From: Pagrus major
Taxonomy: Eukaryota; Chordata; Actinopteri; Spariformes; Sparidae
Reading direction: 5' to 3'
DNA length: 64,000 nt
NCBI RefSeq assembly: GCF_040436345.1
Contig: NC_133236.1
Location: 18,307,466-18,371,465 of the forward strand
The notes beneath the pieces were generated by a model, which ran no database searches, was not told the origin of the DNA, and was given only the letters and a program-made list of their open reading frames with translations. Made by a program: the position numbers and the translations under genes. Of this stretch, positions 1-13,300 are shown in pieces (within the stretch, counting starts at the first letter, position 1; each line of letters opens with the position of its first letter).

Positions 1-2279
1 GAGAACGGACATGTCAATAGAACAAGCCAGATAAGGCTTACAGGATTATCGAGAATGACCTGTGTGTCTTTAACATTAATGAAAGGAGAGGTGAAAGTAG
101 GTTACAGCTACAACTGCTGCTCCCAACTATAGTTTGACCATGATAACAAAAGACCTAAGGTATGACAGCATATTGATGCTGCAATGACATAGGTTTCCAA
201 GTTCTCAGATTTTTTCTCTAATTTGCATTATCACATTAGAGATCATGTCATAATTGTAGTTAAATTTAAACTATAATCCATAATTTTTCTTACATCAAAA
301 CAATTTATTTCACAAAATGTTCTTGCGATGACAAGAAACTTTCTCAGTATAGCAAGATAAATTCAAATGTCATAAAAAGAAAGGTTCATATAAAGAGAAA
401 CATCCGGTGAAAGATTAAATTAAGAAATTATAACCTACAAACATTCGATATATATTGTGTCTGTGGGTGGTTGAGTAGTGCTCACTTATCTCCATGCTGA
501 TGTTTTTGTATTTTTCATGGGTGTAGGAGGCACATTATAATGCATGATTCACTGTTCAACATTTTGTGACTTCAGTTAACTGGTAATAAATCGTTTTTCC
601 ACCTATATTTGAGTTTTTGTGTGTGTGTTGACTTGAACTTGGGGATAATTCAAGAAGGTCAGGTGTCTAATGGGAAACTTGAAGCTCGCAATTTAGCTTT
701 TGATAATTGCATATAATCTTTTATAATTTTTTTTGTTTGTTGAACTTGGTTTATTTTATTGATGCATGCATCATCGCGATGGAAATAACTCTTAGACCTT
801 ATAGTGTTATACTGGACATTACCCTCTAATAAAATCAACTAAATGAAAAAAATGAAAATACCTGTGCTATTGTACTGGATAAAGATCCTGGTCCAACTCC
901 AGCACGTCCCTCCATCTTATCAAGGAACTCCTTAAAATACAAATACTTAAGATTTACCCTTTTTATACTTCTGTCAAAACATTTTGAATTAATTTAAGTT
1001 TCCTCTATCTTACTTATCCAAGTATATTTACTCAAGCACTGTACTAACATTTCTATTTTATCCTACTTTAAACAACTACTGCACAACATTTTGGGGTCAA
1101 ATTTGTACTTTTTACTCTAATTACTCTATGATACTTATCTGATTGCTACCAGTTACTTTGCAGATTCAGATTAAAGATACAAAATATGAATCAACTGATA
1201 AATCTCTATTTTGGTAAAATTGCAGTTTAAGCTAGCCAAGAGTATTCAATGTAGGCTAATCCAAATTAGCCCAACCTTTACCAACTGCAAAATTACAGTG
1301 CTTTAGGCCGACACATTATAGCATCACTTACTATAATGCAGTTATTTAATAGACATGATTCTGAAATGGGCCATTCTACAAAATAACTACTTTTATGTTG
1401 GTATTAGAGAGCCAAAGTCACACCCTTTCCGGTGGACCCCACGGGACGTTATTTCAGAAAACCTTTGTGAATGGAGAAAGAATGAATTGAATTTGAATTG
1501 TGCTATGAATCACACACATGGTGTTTGTCGATTTAAAAGATAATTTTCCAAGTCAAAAAAGTCACAGTTTGTCATAAAACTAATGAAATATAAGATTGTG
1601 AAAATACGTTTATAATTATAAAGACTACCCAGCCAACAGTTGTCTCGTTGAATGGTCACCAAAAACTGTAACTTAAAGATTGTAGAGCTGGTCCTGTATA
1701 TTAGCAGCTCACAAAACTGATAAACCCTCCTTTCACATAAGTGCAGTTATCAATATAACCAGATTTATTATGATTTTTATCTTTTTTTAGTACCTTTTCT
1801 GCGGTGCGTTGGCGACCATGTTGGTGTTGGTGACGTGTGTTGAGCGAGACGATGTCGTTCACTAAGCGGTTTCACAAAAATAGATGCCATTTTACTTTAA
1901 TTACGACAAACTCTGACTTTCATTACTTTGAAAATGTTCTTTTAAATTGAAAAACATCATAATCGTAATTCATGGCACAATTCAAGCAGGGTCAAAACAT
2001 TATTTGTCTCTCTCCATTCACTACCAGACAAAGTTTTTCCTAAATAAGGTCCCATGGTGCTGAAGGGGACTTCGGCTCTCTGTTAAGTATATTTTGATGC
2101 TAATACTTCGCTGAAGACGCGTCACTTTAAGTCATTAAGCATTATTTTACACTCTTTTGCTACTTCTACTCAAGTAAAAACTTTAAATACTTCTTCAGTC
2201 GATATTTATAGTGCTATATTTGTCAGGAAGTTTCCCAAAACATCTTAAATCAACACATTTGCTAGAAATGAAATTAGCA
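1..2279. other. AT-rich intergenic sequence, no gene seen
   Basis: No ORF here resembles a protein and none has supporting splice sites. The block contains decayed interspersed repeats, among them one at about 920-1170 rich in AAGTA/TACTT words that recurs at about 2130-2215, 3085-3225, 3462-3560 and 18890-18985. Confidence 0.5.
920..1170 (-). repeat. interspersed repeat rich in TACTT/AAGTA words
   Basis: Shows the run of TACTT-, AAGTA- and ACTCAAG-type words typical of an abundant fish repeat. Similar word runs occur at 3085-3225, 3462-3560 and 18890-18985. Boundaries are approximate; the family name is not known to me. Confidence 0.45.
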
Positions 2280-2860
2280 TCCTTACTGTTGTCCGCGCGG
2301 CGCCGAAGTTTGCATCCAACCTCCTCGACCGTTAAAGCGCGTCACCGTTTAGCGCGAGACTGCCCTTGAGTGAAGCTCGTGCACGCGTCATGCTCGGGCT
2401 AGCTTGCAGCAACCTGGAAAACATCAGCGTTTTCATCAATATTTCAGGTGCCATGGTTGTTTTGCTTTGTTTGAGGAAGCCGAGTTTAAGTTCTGTAACG
2501 ACGACTGTTCCGACTGCCACCCACGGAGGGTTTTATCAGGGTTAACGGTAAGTTTTCTAGTATTATTTACTATTCGTTTAGGTAGGTTAGTGGACTCAAT
2601 CATACACAGGTTTCTTCAGACATTTCCTGTTTCTCACCGACTCTCCGGCCGGTCTGGTAAAAGTTCGGTACACTTACTACAGAACAGATATGTTAAACTG
2701 CTCTTACATTGATTAATAAAAGAGTTTAGCTCTTCTTCTTGAATGCTTAAGTTGTTTTGTTTCTTGGGTTTGTTGTCCAAGCTGCCACAGCGGCATTCTG
2801 TCACCATGGAGACGAGCGTGAGCGCGCAGAGGGACTTCTCATTCACTCACAGTGAGAGTC
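2280..2860 (+). promoter_or_regulatory. armc2: armc2 promoter / probable 5' non-coding exon region
   Basis: The only CpG-rich stretch upstream of armc2, in otherwise AT-rich DNA: CGCGCGGCGCCG near 2295 and several GCGCG motifs to about 2360. A consensus donor (ACG|GTAAGT) at 2548 could end a non-coding first exon that splices to the acceptor at 4094. An RFX X-box-like site lies at 2800-2813. The transcription start is not determined; short ORFs here are not supported as proteins. Confidence 0.55.
2800..2813 (+). promoter_or_regulatory. X-box-like RFX site
   Basis: GTCACCATGGAGAC is an imperfect inverted repeat matching the RFX X-box (GTYRCC, two-base spacer, RGnrAC). X-boxes mark promoters of ciliary genes, which fits armc2. 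It lies 1.37 kb upstream of the armc2 ATG, inside the CpG-rich region. Binding is inferred, not shown. Confidence 0.45.
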
Positions 2861-3461
2861 CAGGTTTCACTGTTGTACTTATTCTTTCAGTAAACAAACT
2901 ATAAACATTATTATTTGGATTTTATTGCACTTTTAATCACAGTAACATAGTAAACATTTTGCAATTTAATCCAAGGTAACAAACCATTATTAGGATGTTC
3001 TTTGGAGCACTAGAAAAGTTATATATGGACTTACTTGGGCATCTAACAACAGACAGTGTGTGACCAGTAAATGAAATGAAAATACTATCTTGCCATCAGT
3101 AAAGAGATGTAGCTAAGTATATTTTCTCATGCACCACACTTGCTTGAGTACTGTTTTGCTACTTTATATTTTTACTTTACCACATTTCAGAGGAAAGTAA
3201 TGTACATTTACCTCTGCTGCGTTTATATACAGTTTCAGTTTAACAGTAACTGAGTTAACTGAGTTAGATCAGTTATATACAGTTAAAGTTATGACTTACT
3301 TTGAAGATTAGGATTTTACAAACAAAGATGTCAACTTGTACTGTGGAAAAGTTATAGACATTGTTTACTATTTTCTGTCATTTTTAGACTAAATGAGAAC
3401 GTATTCAAAACATTCATCAGGTATTAGTTGTAGCTCTAAATGCAATCATGTAGTCTTTATT

Positions 3462-3560
3462 ATAACCCCATCAGGGGCCATACTCCTGCATACTTTTACT
3501 TTTGATACTTTAGGTGCATTTTGTTGATAATACTTTAGTATTTTTGCTTAAGCAAGATTA
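3462..3560 (+). repeat. second copy of the TACTT-rich interspersed repeat
   Basis: Reads TACTTTTACTTTTGATACTT, then TTTTGTTGATAATACTTTAG, a word order I recognise from many fish loci. It lies in the putative first intron of armc2. Confidence 0.5.
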
Positions 3561-3589
3561 ACTGCGGGGTTGGGATGGTAGTTGACCCG

Positions 3590-3670
3590 TCCTACAATCC
3601 CAAAGCAGCAGTATTTGACGAGTTGGGAATGAGACTCAAAAATCTACTTTTCGTACAAATAGGACCTTTA
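3590..3670 (+). repeat. interspersed repeat, copy 1 (GGGAATGAGACTCAA family)
   Basis: TTTGACGAGTTGGGAATGAG ACTCAAAAATC shares most positions with TTTGACATTCTGGGAATGAG ACTCAACAATC at 35930-35960, so the two are copies of one element. Preceding words (cctac, cccaaag/cccacaa) also correspond. Confidence 0.6.
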
Positions 3671-3716
3671 AAGGATGTATATACCTCTGTCATCACTGCT
3701 TGTTATTAGGGCTGCA

Positions 3717-3960
3717 TGATAGGGTAAATACATCATATCATGATTGTTTTGAGAGATATTGCAATTGTGATATGATTTGTGATTAGTGGGAATGATCATT
3801 TTGGCATTACAATTTTCATTTTCAATGAAAACAAACTTAAAATCATGATGATATCACATTTGTTGGGGTCTGCAACAAACAAACATGTTTTCTTACATCT
3901 GGAGAAGGGCATCTCTGCAGCACTACATCTCTGCAACACTTCATTATAAGGCTTTTTTGT
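3717..3960 (+). mobile_element. hAT-like non-autonomous element (TTAGGGCTGCATGAT end)
   Basis: Begins TTAGGGCTGCATGATAGGG and runs into ATATCATGATTG/GCAATTGTGATATGA words, typical of fish elements starting GGGCTGCACGATA. Only the 5' end is clear; the 3' boundary is a guess. Confidence 0.5.
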
Positions 3961-4180
3961 CACACATTTAATCTTTATCAAAACTTACTTGCTATGCTGC
4001 AAATGTTATTCATTGCAACCTTAGACACATTTTACACCTACTGTTCATTCTCTGTTCTGGCATTACCCTATTGTTTTTGTATGTTTCCCATCAGTGAAGC
4101 AGCCTGTAACCAGTCACATTATGAAATCAAACCACTAAAGTCATTGGCAGACTGTCTTGGCAAATGTCACGAAGGCCTAA

Positions 4181-4392
4181 ATGGCCTCTACGGAGAGAAA
4201 ACACGAGATATGCAGCCCGTTCCTTCCACGGCGCAACTCTTTGAGAAAAACAAGTGCAGAAATTGTCAGTGAAGCCAGACAGTCCCTGCGAGTCCAGTCT
4301 ACCCAGCGACCATTTACTCCCAGAGATGGACACAGGCAACTTTTTGGAAAGAACTCCATTCGTGCAGACAACAGGCCTCCATCGGCCTTTAG
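4181..4392 (+). CDS. armc2: armc2 coding exon 1 (residues 1-71)
   Basis: Starts at ATG 4181, directly after in-frame TAA. Encodes MASTERKHEICSPF and then the family motif TQRPFTPRDGHRQLFG, ending in NRPPSAF. Donor AG|GTTAGT at 4393; outgoing phase 2. A probable acceptor at 4091-4094 (pyrimidine-rich, ending TCAG) suggests the exon begins at 4095 with 86 nt of 5' UTR. Confidence 0.92.
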
Positions 4393-7300
4393 GTTAGTCA
4401 CTTACTCAACTTAAATAAATGTTGTCAGAGATCAACTGTGGGTCTTATGTAACTAAAGTAATTAGGCATTTTTTTCCCTTGTCAGTCTTCATGCTCAAAA
4501 TTTTGATGCTCCTGACTCCAGGCCAGGCTCAGGGACTCGCCTCTCCCCTCTGGACCATGTAGGTTCTCTCAGTTCAAACAGTATTTCAGATTCAAATTTG
4601 GTGTTATTTGTTGTAAGCTCATATTTGTGTATTTTAATGTTATGAGTATTACCATGAAAACTGAGAAATAGGATAAGGAGTATACACGCCTCTGTACATC
4701 ACCATGAAAGCTTATCTGGTTTCAATAAATGGGATTATAATGTTAATATATGAGATAAAAATGAATAAATGATTAACCAAACTAATAGGATTGCTTTACT
4801 TTGACTGATAGATTGAAGTTATGCCACTAATATGTTTTTGTGTCGTACCAGAAGCCGAAGTTTCCAGTCCCCTGTGATGCTGAGGACCCATTCAAGGCCT
4901 TTCCCAAACCCCCCACTGACCCACTGGAAGTGAAGAGGGGGTTGGCAGTGGCACGGGCACGCCTCCTCAGGGCTGGATCTCTCACCACGTTGCCTCCTGT
5001 TGAGGGACACACAGATGGTAAGGAAGAAAAGAACATACTGATGCAACTCTGGATCAAAGGAGAAAAGATGGTGCATAAAAGAGAAAAGAAAAATTATACT
5101 TAATGTATGAAATGTAGTAATTATTATGAGGTAATCATCCATGTTGTGCTTACAATAAAATGCTAATAACAGAAGGTATTAGATGATGCAAAAAAAACAA
5201 ACGTTAATCGCTGTAAATCTTCTGTGCAGGCCCTGGTGCAAGAGAAGTTTTGTCAAAGGGAAATGAATGGAGCCATTCACATGCTGACGTTATACCTGAT
5301 TTACATTCCCTGTTGTTGGGCTGGGTGAAAAACCTAATTTACTGCTGCCATTTTGAGTGGAAAATTAGCACTTTCTCTCTGTGTCTCAAACCTTTTTCCA
5401 CAAATCTGCCATTCTGAGCAATAAAATAGATGATGAGGACGTTCGAAAGCATTTGACCAAATCTTTGACCTGAATATGTGTGACTGTGTACAAATCGACA
5501 CTTGTGCTTTCAGCGAGTAAAACAGCAGCAACCTGTAAATAACTTCTTCCCACATCCTTTTCTATGTGTTTAGTGAAAGAGAGGTTGAACCCAGGCCCAG
5601 GACAAAAGCAGACTTCAGCTAAACGACTCGCCAGTGCAGACCACACTGAGGTTCGCAGTGGTCTCCACAAACCTGGCCCACGCAGAGCAGCAAGTGAAAA
5701 GTATGCTTTCTATCCCTCTGTTTGACTTGCAAGGCCTGTCCTTCTCTCTTGTCTCCCTCTTTTTGACCAAAGTGACAGTTTGACAATGGCTTGGAGATTT
5801 ATAGGTACGCAGAGGTTGCAGTGGTAGCCATTACTAGATGGAGTAGATTGTGCCTCCCAGTTTTGCCTTTCATTTAGTCCTCCTCCTCCTGCCTCTTTCT
5901 TTTCCTCAGTATGTCAAATTCACAGAGTTCCTAATGTCGTTTTGTCCATGACTTGTCCAGACTACTGGGAAAAGAAAATTATAGCAGGAAATACCTTTGT
6001 CAGGCTGATACCAAGTGTTTTTGTTTTGTTTTGCGCTTAAAGGAGACCTATTATGCTTTTTCAGTTTTACTCTTTTCTTCAGTGTGTTGTATAGGTTCCT
6101 GTTCATGTAAAAGATCTTGAAAGTAAAAATGCCAACGGAGCTCTTCTCTCCCACAGAAAACACTGCTCCTGAAATGCCTCGTCAGTAGTCCCGCCTTTAA
6201 TTCCGTGACTTCTCCACGTCACACTAGATCACCATGTCACACATTTGCATAATGTATGCCTATAATCTCAATAGAAGTGAAACTAATTGGAAGCTGAAAA
6301 AATGACAGAGCCAACAAGAGGCACGGTAAGCGGTGCTGGCTCAGGCGTGTGTGAGCTGACCAATCAGAGCAGACTGGGTATTTGTGTGGGAGGCTTTAAA
6401 GAGACAGGAGCTAAAACAGAGCATCTCAGACAGAGCTGTAGCAGCTGCGGCACTGTGGACAGTATGAGAAAACTGATGTAAAAAAAAAAACTGATTTGAA
6501 GCATCAAAGCATATAAACAGTAACCCAAAATTAAATTATGAACCTCAAAATGAGCATAATATATCTCCTTTAAATGCCTGACCCATGCCTGATGATCCAA
6601 AGTGTTGATAAAAATTGGAAGAAGACCTGGACACTGCTCACACTCTTAAATTGAATGACATTCTTTTATATTGTGCAAGGACTAACAGTGGATAAACTCG
6701 AGGGTAAGTATTTAGTGTTTTCTAATCCTGCTGAAGAGTTTTTTTGGATCTGTAATATTTGTAACAGCAGTATTTCAAAAGGCATTCATTTTTAATTAGG
6801 ATTGATTATGTAACTCAAACTTCTCAATTATGAATGCAAATTAGGCTGTAATGTACAGGGTCAAAACAACAAGGATTGTAATTACAGCTACGTTACCCAT
6901 CAACATTTTCCAAAAGGCTTTCAAAGCAATGATTTACTTGATCCAGAGCCAAAATGTTCAGATACGTTCAGCTTCCAGCGATGACAGCTGAATATATGAA
7001 GTCAGTTAGCCCAGAAAAGGTGTCACCAACTAATAGATGGAACAAATTCTTCAACTTGCGACACTCGACCCCATTTTAAACCCTCATATACTTCACTGTA
7101 CACTATGTCTTGGTCACAGTTAAACCCAGCTTCTTGGCAAGCTTCATCTCCAATGGAACGGCCTCTATCTGTCATTACTATCATGTGTCAGCTTTTACAC
7201 CTTCACAGCGCAGAGAGGCTAAAAGCTCGGCTTTTTTCTGCCGACCTCATCAGCTGTGTGTCAGCACGAGGGGCATAATTCTGGGCGTGGGGTTGGGGCC

Positions 7301-10300
7301 TGTCGTTACAATCCATCCGCCCATCGATTGGGTGGGGCAGCGAGGGCTGTAGAGGGGGGACAGACCATAAAACACTTTTACAGGAAATCTGGGCTATTGC
7401 CGACAGCGCAGCCTACTCGCCTCCCTCCCTTACATGCCAAGTTAACACGCAATGTTTGTGTAACTTGTTGCTGACAAAGAGAGGTCCTAAGAGATGGGAC
7501 TGTGGTCAATTTGTGATTTAAGAGGATGAGATTAAAGACTTTCCCCTCCTGATTAGTGTTAGGTCAGAGTTTTTGAAGTACTCTTCTTTGGTGTTGCAAT
7601 GAACAACATAAAAGGTGCACTAGAAGTAGACCAACAGAGTGAAAATCACAGAGATAGTCGAGCCAGAAGTATACTGACTGCAAGTGGAAAAAGACACAGC
7701 ATGGCAGATTAATGTGATGAGTTGGATGAGATATAAAGATAGGGGAGATTAGACATCCACTAGGTTCTCTTTCTCCAATAAGCCGGAGCTTTATAGCTCC
7801 AAATGGCTCTCTATTAGATTTGGGTGCCCATCTGGGCAAGGCTGGCAGCAGCGTGTGTTGTGACTGCAGTGCACTGGCCAGGCCTAAGACAGGGATGAGG
7901 TCATGTCTCAGAGAATGCAGTATCACACAAAGAGGCCTTATTATCAGGCTCTTAATCCTATCATACAGAGCCAAAGCCCCCTCTCTGACATTCACTGCAA
8001 CATGCATCGGCCAGCACTCCCTGCTGCATGTGCCCTGTGTGCCAGGCAGCTTATACCAATCACTAAATCCCCATCAAAGTGAAAGTGCACTCTATAGCAG
8101 CGCCTGCATACTGTATATCGATGTCAGTGTCACATCGCCTTCTCGTGATGCTCAAATCAAATGGAAAGAAGACATTTTTACAATATCGAGGCTCATTTCA
8201 GCAAGATCATGACATTAGGCTCACTTGAGAGTAAAAGCTCAAGGAAATATTCCATCCTGAGAGCCTTTTGTGTTAATGTTATCAGAAGCTTCAGAAAATC
8301 CTGGTAACATAAATATTTTTGTCTTGACATGAGTGATTACACTTTTTCATATTTTCTAAGGTGGATTCAGTCTTTTGCTTTATATTTGTGGAGTAGTCTC
8401 GCATTTTGATTGGGATGACTCAACATGCAGCTTGTGTTTATCTCTATTTATTAAGACTTATTCTCTCAGCTGGTCACGCAGCAATTAGTCATAACACACT
8501 ACCTGTAATGTTTCACTAAAATTATTGTGGCGATGAGTCATTTTCTTTGTGTGTGAGCAGATTTTGTGTGTGAGCAGACTTTTTGTGTGATAATGTTTTT
8601 TTCTGATACTGGCAGTTAGGTGGAGTATAATGGCAAAGCATAAGTCTTTACATACAAAACTTGATATTGTTCATTTTAGCCTAACTATACAAGCAAGGTA
8701 CTCTTGTTTATCCATGTATGATATGACATTCATCAACTACTAACCAAAAACAAAAAAAAGCTCTTATTTGCCCCTGCGGTCTGTAGAGTTCCCCCTCTGT
8801 CCTTTCCCCACCCTGAATGGCACATGTGTAAGACAAACCCCCCCAAAATATATAAATGAATAAATAAGTAATATATTCAGAGACAAAACATCAGTTATAA
8901 ATGTCGAAAAGAAACAAAGGTGGACAAGGTGTTAATTGTTTTCCCTTGGCACCATTAGTTAAAGCTATAGAGAGTTCCACAGAGATAATGTCCAGTAGTG
9001 AGAGACTCCATTGGGAAATCTGAAGTTCATGAGGAGGCTTCAAACCATAATACTATCACGACAGTGCAGACTTGACAGTGACATGCAGAGGGCAAGCCAC
9101 AACACATTGCATGACAAGGGGCGTGTTTTTGGAAGAACATTACGGTTACTGCACAGGGGCGGTAAGACTGCGGATACAGCTCACAGTGACAAAGCATGAG
9201 CAGCTTTAACCAGACTGCCCACAAAGTTAAGATCTCAGTTCCTGTCTGTTGGGAACTGCAGTGTGTGGTGCACAACGGCACACGCGCCCCGCACAGACAC
9301 AAAGATTCACACGCACACAGAAAAGGTAGAAACAGACAGGCACACACAGGTATCTGCATGAGCATGAATGTGCATACACAGACATACATGCATTACAGAT
9401 AACACAGAACTGACACACGTCTCCACCTCTGCTGCAAGAGAGACACCTAGTGGCACTTGATGAAAATACATCTGCAGCCTTGCTGACAGAACATAAAGTC
9501 AGCAACTTTTAAGTGAGATGTATTCTTTGACACAACAGTTCATCCTTTGAATGTTTGGTGTTTCTTTCAGTTAAGGTGTTAACTTTCATTTTGATCCCCT
9601 AATGAGCCGAATGAAATTGAGCCAGTTGATTAAATTAAATTAAATTAGTCTCATCTCCAAACTCTGATGTAACCAGTCTCTTTGTGTGTTTCTTTTGCCA
9701 ACAGTAGAATAAAGCAGCCTGGTGATGACTCAGGAGTTAGACCCACAGAGTGCAGTGCAGAACGGAGAACAGGTTTGTCCAGATATACCGAATTTATTTT
9801 CTATTTTTCTCTATATTTAACCTGAATTTTACATTTTGTAGAGCATATAAAATAAAAATGTCGTCGCAACTTTTGCTTGCATACCACTCAAACATTGTGG
9901 TTTTACTTCATCAGTAACTTATTTTCTCAGATGCCCAAAACAGAAATTAACTCAAGTGTGCTTAAATATAATAAGACTTGAGCCCAGAAGAAACAACTAA
10001 GACACACCTCTCTCCCAGTAACTGAACACCCCTTCCTGAGTGTCAAACTTTGATTGGGGTGTTGTTGCTAAGGGCCTTATTTCCACCATGACAGGCAGCC
10101 AGCCAATAGCTGAGAGAGCTGTTGGTTTTGGGCAACCACAGCTTCCTGCATCACACCAAGCAAAGCTGTATGCAAATGTTCGGCAAAAAATAGGTGCACG
10201 ATGTGCGAGAGTCTGCAGACATTTGCGTGCACAGACACATGCGCACGTGTTTTCATGCACAGAGAAATCAGAGGAAGTGTAGCTGTGGATGGTGACCTTT

Positions 10301-13300
10301 CATTGTGGCATCAAACTTCCTGCTGCTTTATTTTAAGACAGTGAACTTGTGAACCATGCTTGCCGCTCATGTTCACCGTCTGGGTTTGGAGGTGGTAATT
10401 GGCTAACTGCAATTCTCTCCGCACATTTCAGGGCTGGCAAATGGAGACACACACACCGCAAGCACAGAGGAGGATGCAGAGTCATTCCTGTGGAATAACA
10501 TGATTGCTCCTCTTCTTCAGCAACTGGAGAGTGTGGCTGCAGGTAGTGTGAGAAATGCAATGAGGAAGCCCAGTGAAAAAGTACAAGAACATGTGACATA
10601 CATTCGTCTTGACCAGAGTGATTCATTTGAGAGAGAATATGCAGTTTGTGTCATCTACTCCACACCAATATTTTTTCCTCTGGGTTGAAGAATGTCTGTA
10701 GCTAATCTAAAATGTAATGTGGTTGCAGTAAAAAGTGTAAGCTTCTCTTATTAGTGCCTCATTTCTCTGTTTCCATTTCATTTTCGACCAACAGACTGGG
10801 AAATAGATTTTTAGCATTTGCAGATAGTCATGCTTCATGCACACTGTAATCATAAAATGAAAAAGCACTGTCATTTCAACCACTGAAGAAAGGCAAACAA
10901 AATAGTGTTATATTTGGCATCCACACAGAATTGTCTTCGCCTCGAACTGCAGTCTGGCAGCCATGAAATGAAATCTATGGCTGTAAATATTTTAACACTC
11001 TACAAATTTAATGGAAAATTCATTTGAAAGATAAATATTAAATATTTATTGTACAAGTGCCTTCTGGCTCATGCATAAAACACCTTTCAGATTCAGTGGG
11101 AAATCGCAGTGAAGTGTCGAGTGTGAGACTGCAGCCGACCGTTTTTAGAAACGGCCAGTTATTTATGCAGGGAAAACATTTATTTTACCTCAAAAACAAG
11201 GAAAAGACCCCACCCTTTCTCTTCCTCTGCGTCAAGATTGAAGCTGCCTGTTGCAGAAACTGTTCCCTGCTTTTGAGCACAAAAATGAAGAGCTGCTTCT
11301 TAGAAAAGGGAGGGGAATGTTATTTTACGGATCACCAATGTATTATTGATGTTGAGGATTTAACCTCAAGCTCCTCATGCAAATAATAACTTTCACCATG
11401 CAGCAGAGTCCCAAGAATATTGCACATACATACCACAACTCACACAACACATTACTCATCTGTATTTACATGGAAACACACTTGCCAACACACACAAGTG
11501 AGTGTTTTCATTTTGGGATGTTTGCTTCTCTGTGAATGTTTGACATGTTGACCTGAACTTGACACGTTTGTTTTTTTTATTTTTTTTATTTTTTATTTTT
11601 TTGCAATGTCTGCTTTCCTGCGATGCCAGGCAGCTCTGAGGGCTCAGTGGACCGCCTGTGTGATTTGTGTGACCGTCTCCATGGCACCTTGGCAGAAGCG
11701 GACATGCTCGGCCGACGCTGTAAGAGGAGGTCGGGGATACTTCGAGCGTTGTTCCGCCTCATCGACCTCAACTCTGCCCAGCTCAACCTGCACATCGCCA
11801 AGCTCTGCCTCGCTGTGAGTTGTTGGTGTCTGTGTGGGTGTGTGGGTGTCAGCATGTCTGCCGCTAAGTCACGACCACAAGGGCATCCAGGGCTAACCCC
11901 TTTGGGCACTTAATACAAAAGTTGGCTGAAGTTGTTTTGCATTTTCCTCTCCAGCTGTGTGTCAGTGGAAACAACCTGCTCAACATCTGTAAGCTCATCT
12001 TCCAGATCAGCCGCAGTGAAAACAACGACATCCTCTTCCAGAACAACTCTATCATTGGTGAACATTATTCTTTGATGTAACTGATGTTTCCTGTTCTGTA
12101 CCAAGTGCTATGATCTAAAAGACTAAAAGTAAATAACACAAAGTTATATTAGGTCAGCATAAAGTCATTCTTCTTTATGTGTTTGTTGGCCAGTGTAGAT
12201 TATCCAACTATTAGACAAAAAATATTTTTGTTCATGTCTAGTATATAAACTACAAGAGCATATTGTTTTCCTTTAGCCTGGAATGGATTTGTCTCCGTCT
12301 AGTTGAATTTGATTCCATTTTTCTAACCCCTTTTCCGAGTCATAACAGATTGTGTGTGCCATATGGATGTTTACAGTTGTTATTCTCTGTGTCTAGATTC
12401 CCTTTTGGGTATTCTGAGCTATGAGGATGTGTCTACATCTGGAGAAGCTCTGCTGTACTGTGTTGGGACTCTGAAATTTCTCTCAGCAAACAGTGCCGTC
12501 CTCAGACTCCTGCTGGACAAGAACTGTATTGGTGTGGCTCAGAAACTCATCCAGAGGCTCTGCACATCAGAAGACACCAACTTCACTATGGCAGGGCACA
12601 TCCTGGTACAGGTGTGGCACAGACTTAACACTGCTGGGAAGGGTTTGGTAAAATTTTAGGAAGGATTTTTTAAAATGTTTTCAATAAGTACACAGATCTT
12701 TTTAAACCAAAAGTTTCTGTATCACAGTTCAGGCAGAAACGTGAAGCATCTCCTCCTGCTCAAACAATACACATACTTTCTAACAGTATGGCTATTTGAG
12801 TAAAAAACAGAAAGTTACACTAATATAAAGGGACACGATGTTAAATATTCTTCTTGATGTGTTTGTTGGCTGATTTTCCCATCATTAAGACCAAGTTGTT
12901 TTTGTTAATGTCTGGTATAGAAGCTCCGCCAAGAACACAATGTTCTCTGCTGACCTGGTCACTTCGGTCTAAATTCACTCTTCTGAAAAAGATTGCTGCT
13001 AACCGCTTAAGCTGGCCCAAGCAAACATCTTGAGCCAGCACTTCATTTGATATCTAACACAACTCATTAAGCTATTAGAGGAGGGAAATAAGCGGACCAT
13101 GACGTTCCAGAACTTCCAGTGCTGCCGTGCATTTGAACTACCGTTTCCTTCTTGCGATAGAATGATTTATGTCCATACTGAATAGTTTCCGGTCGCCCTG
13201 CTGTATGGCGTCCTGTGCAGGCCGGCAGCCAGCCTTAATGAGCGTAAGACCAACATTGTGTGCAAGCCACAATAGCACAACACTGACATGCAATAATGAC

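Noticed and set aside
2404..2712. 102-codon ORF in the armc2 promoter region
   Set aside because: It crosses a consensus donor at 2548 and resembles no protein; more likely 5' UTR plus intron.
5230..5324. Possible extra armc2 exon after a good acceptor (CTGTGCAG at 5229)
   Set aside because: It is open in frame, but its only donors give an outgoing phase that does not fit the next exon at 5574; direct joining of 5017 to 5574 does fit.
6680..6703. Mini-exon between GCAAG and GTAAGT
   Set aside because: In the phase set by the preceding exon it reads into a TAA stop; skipping to 9705 keeps the frame.
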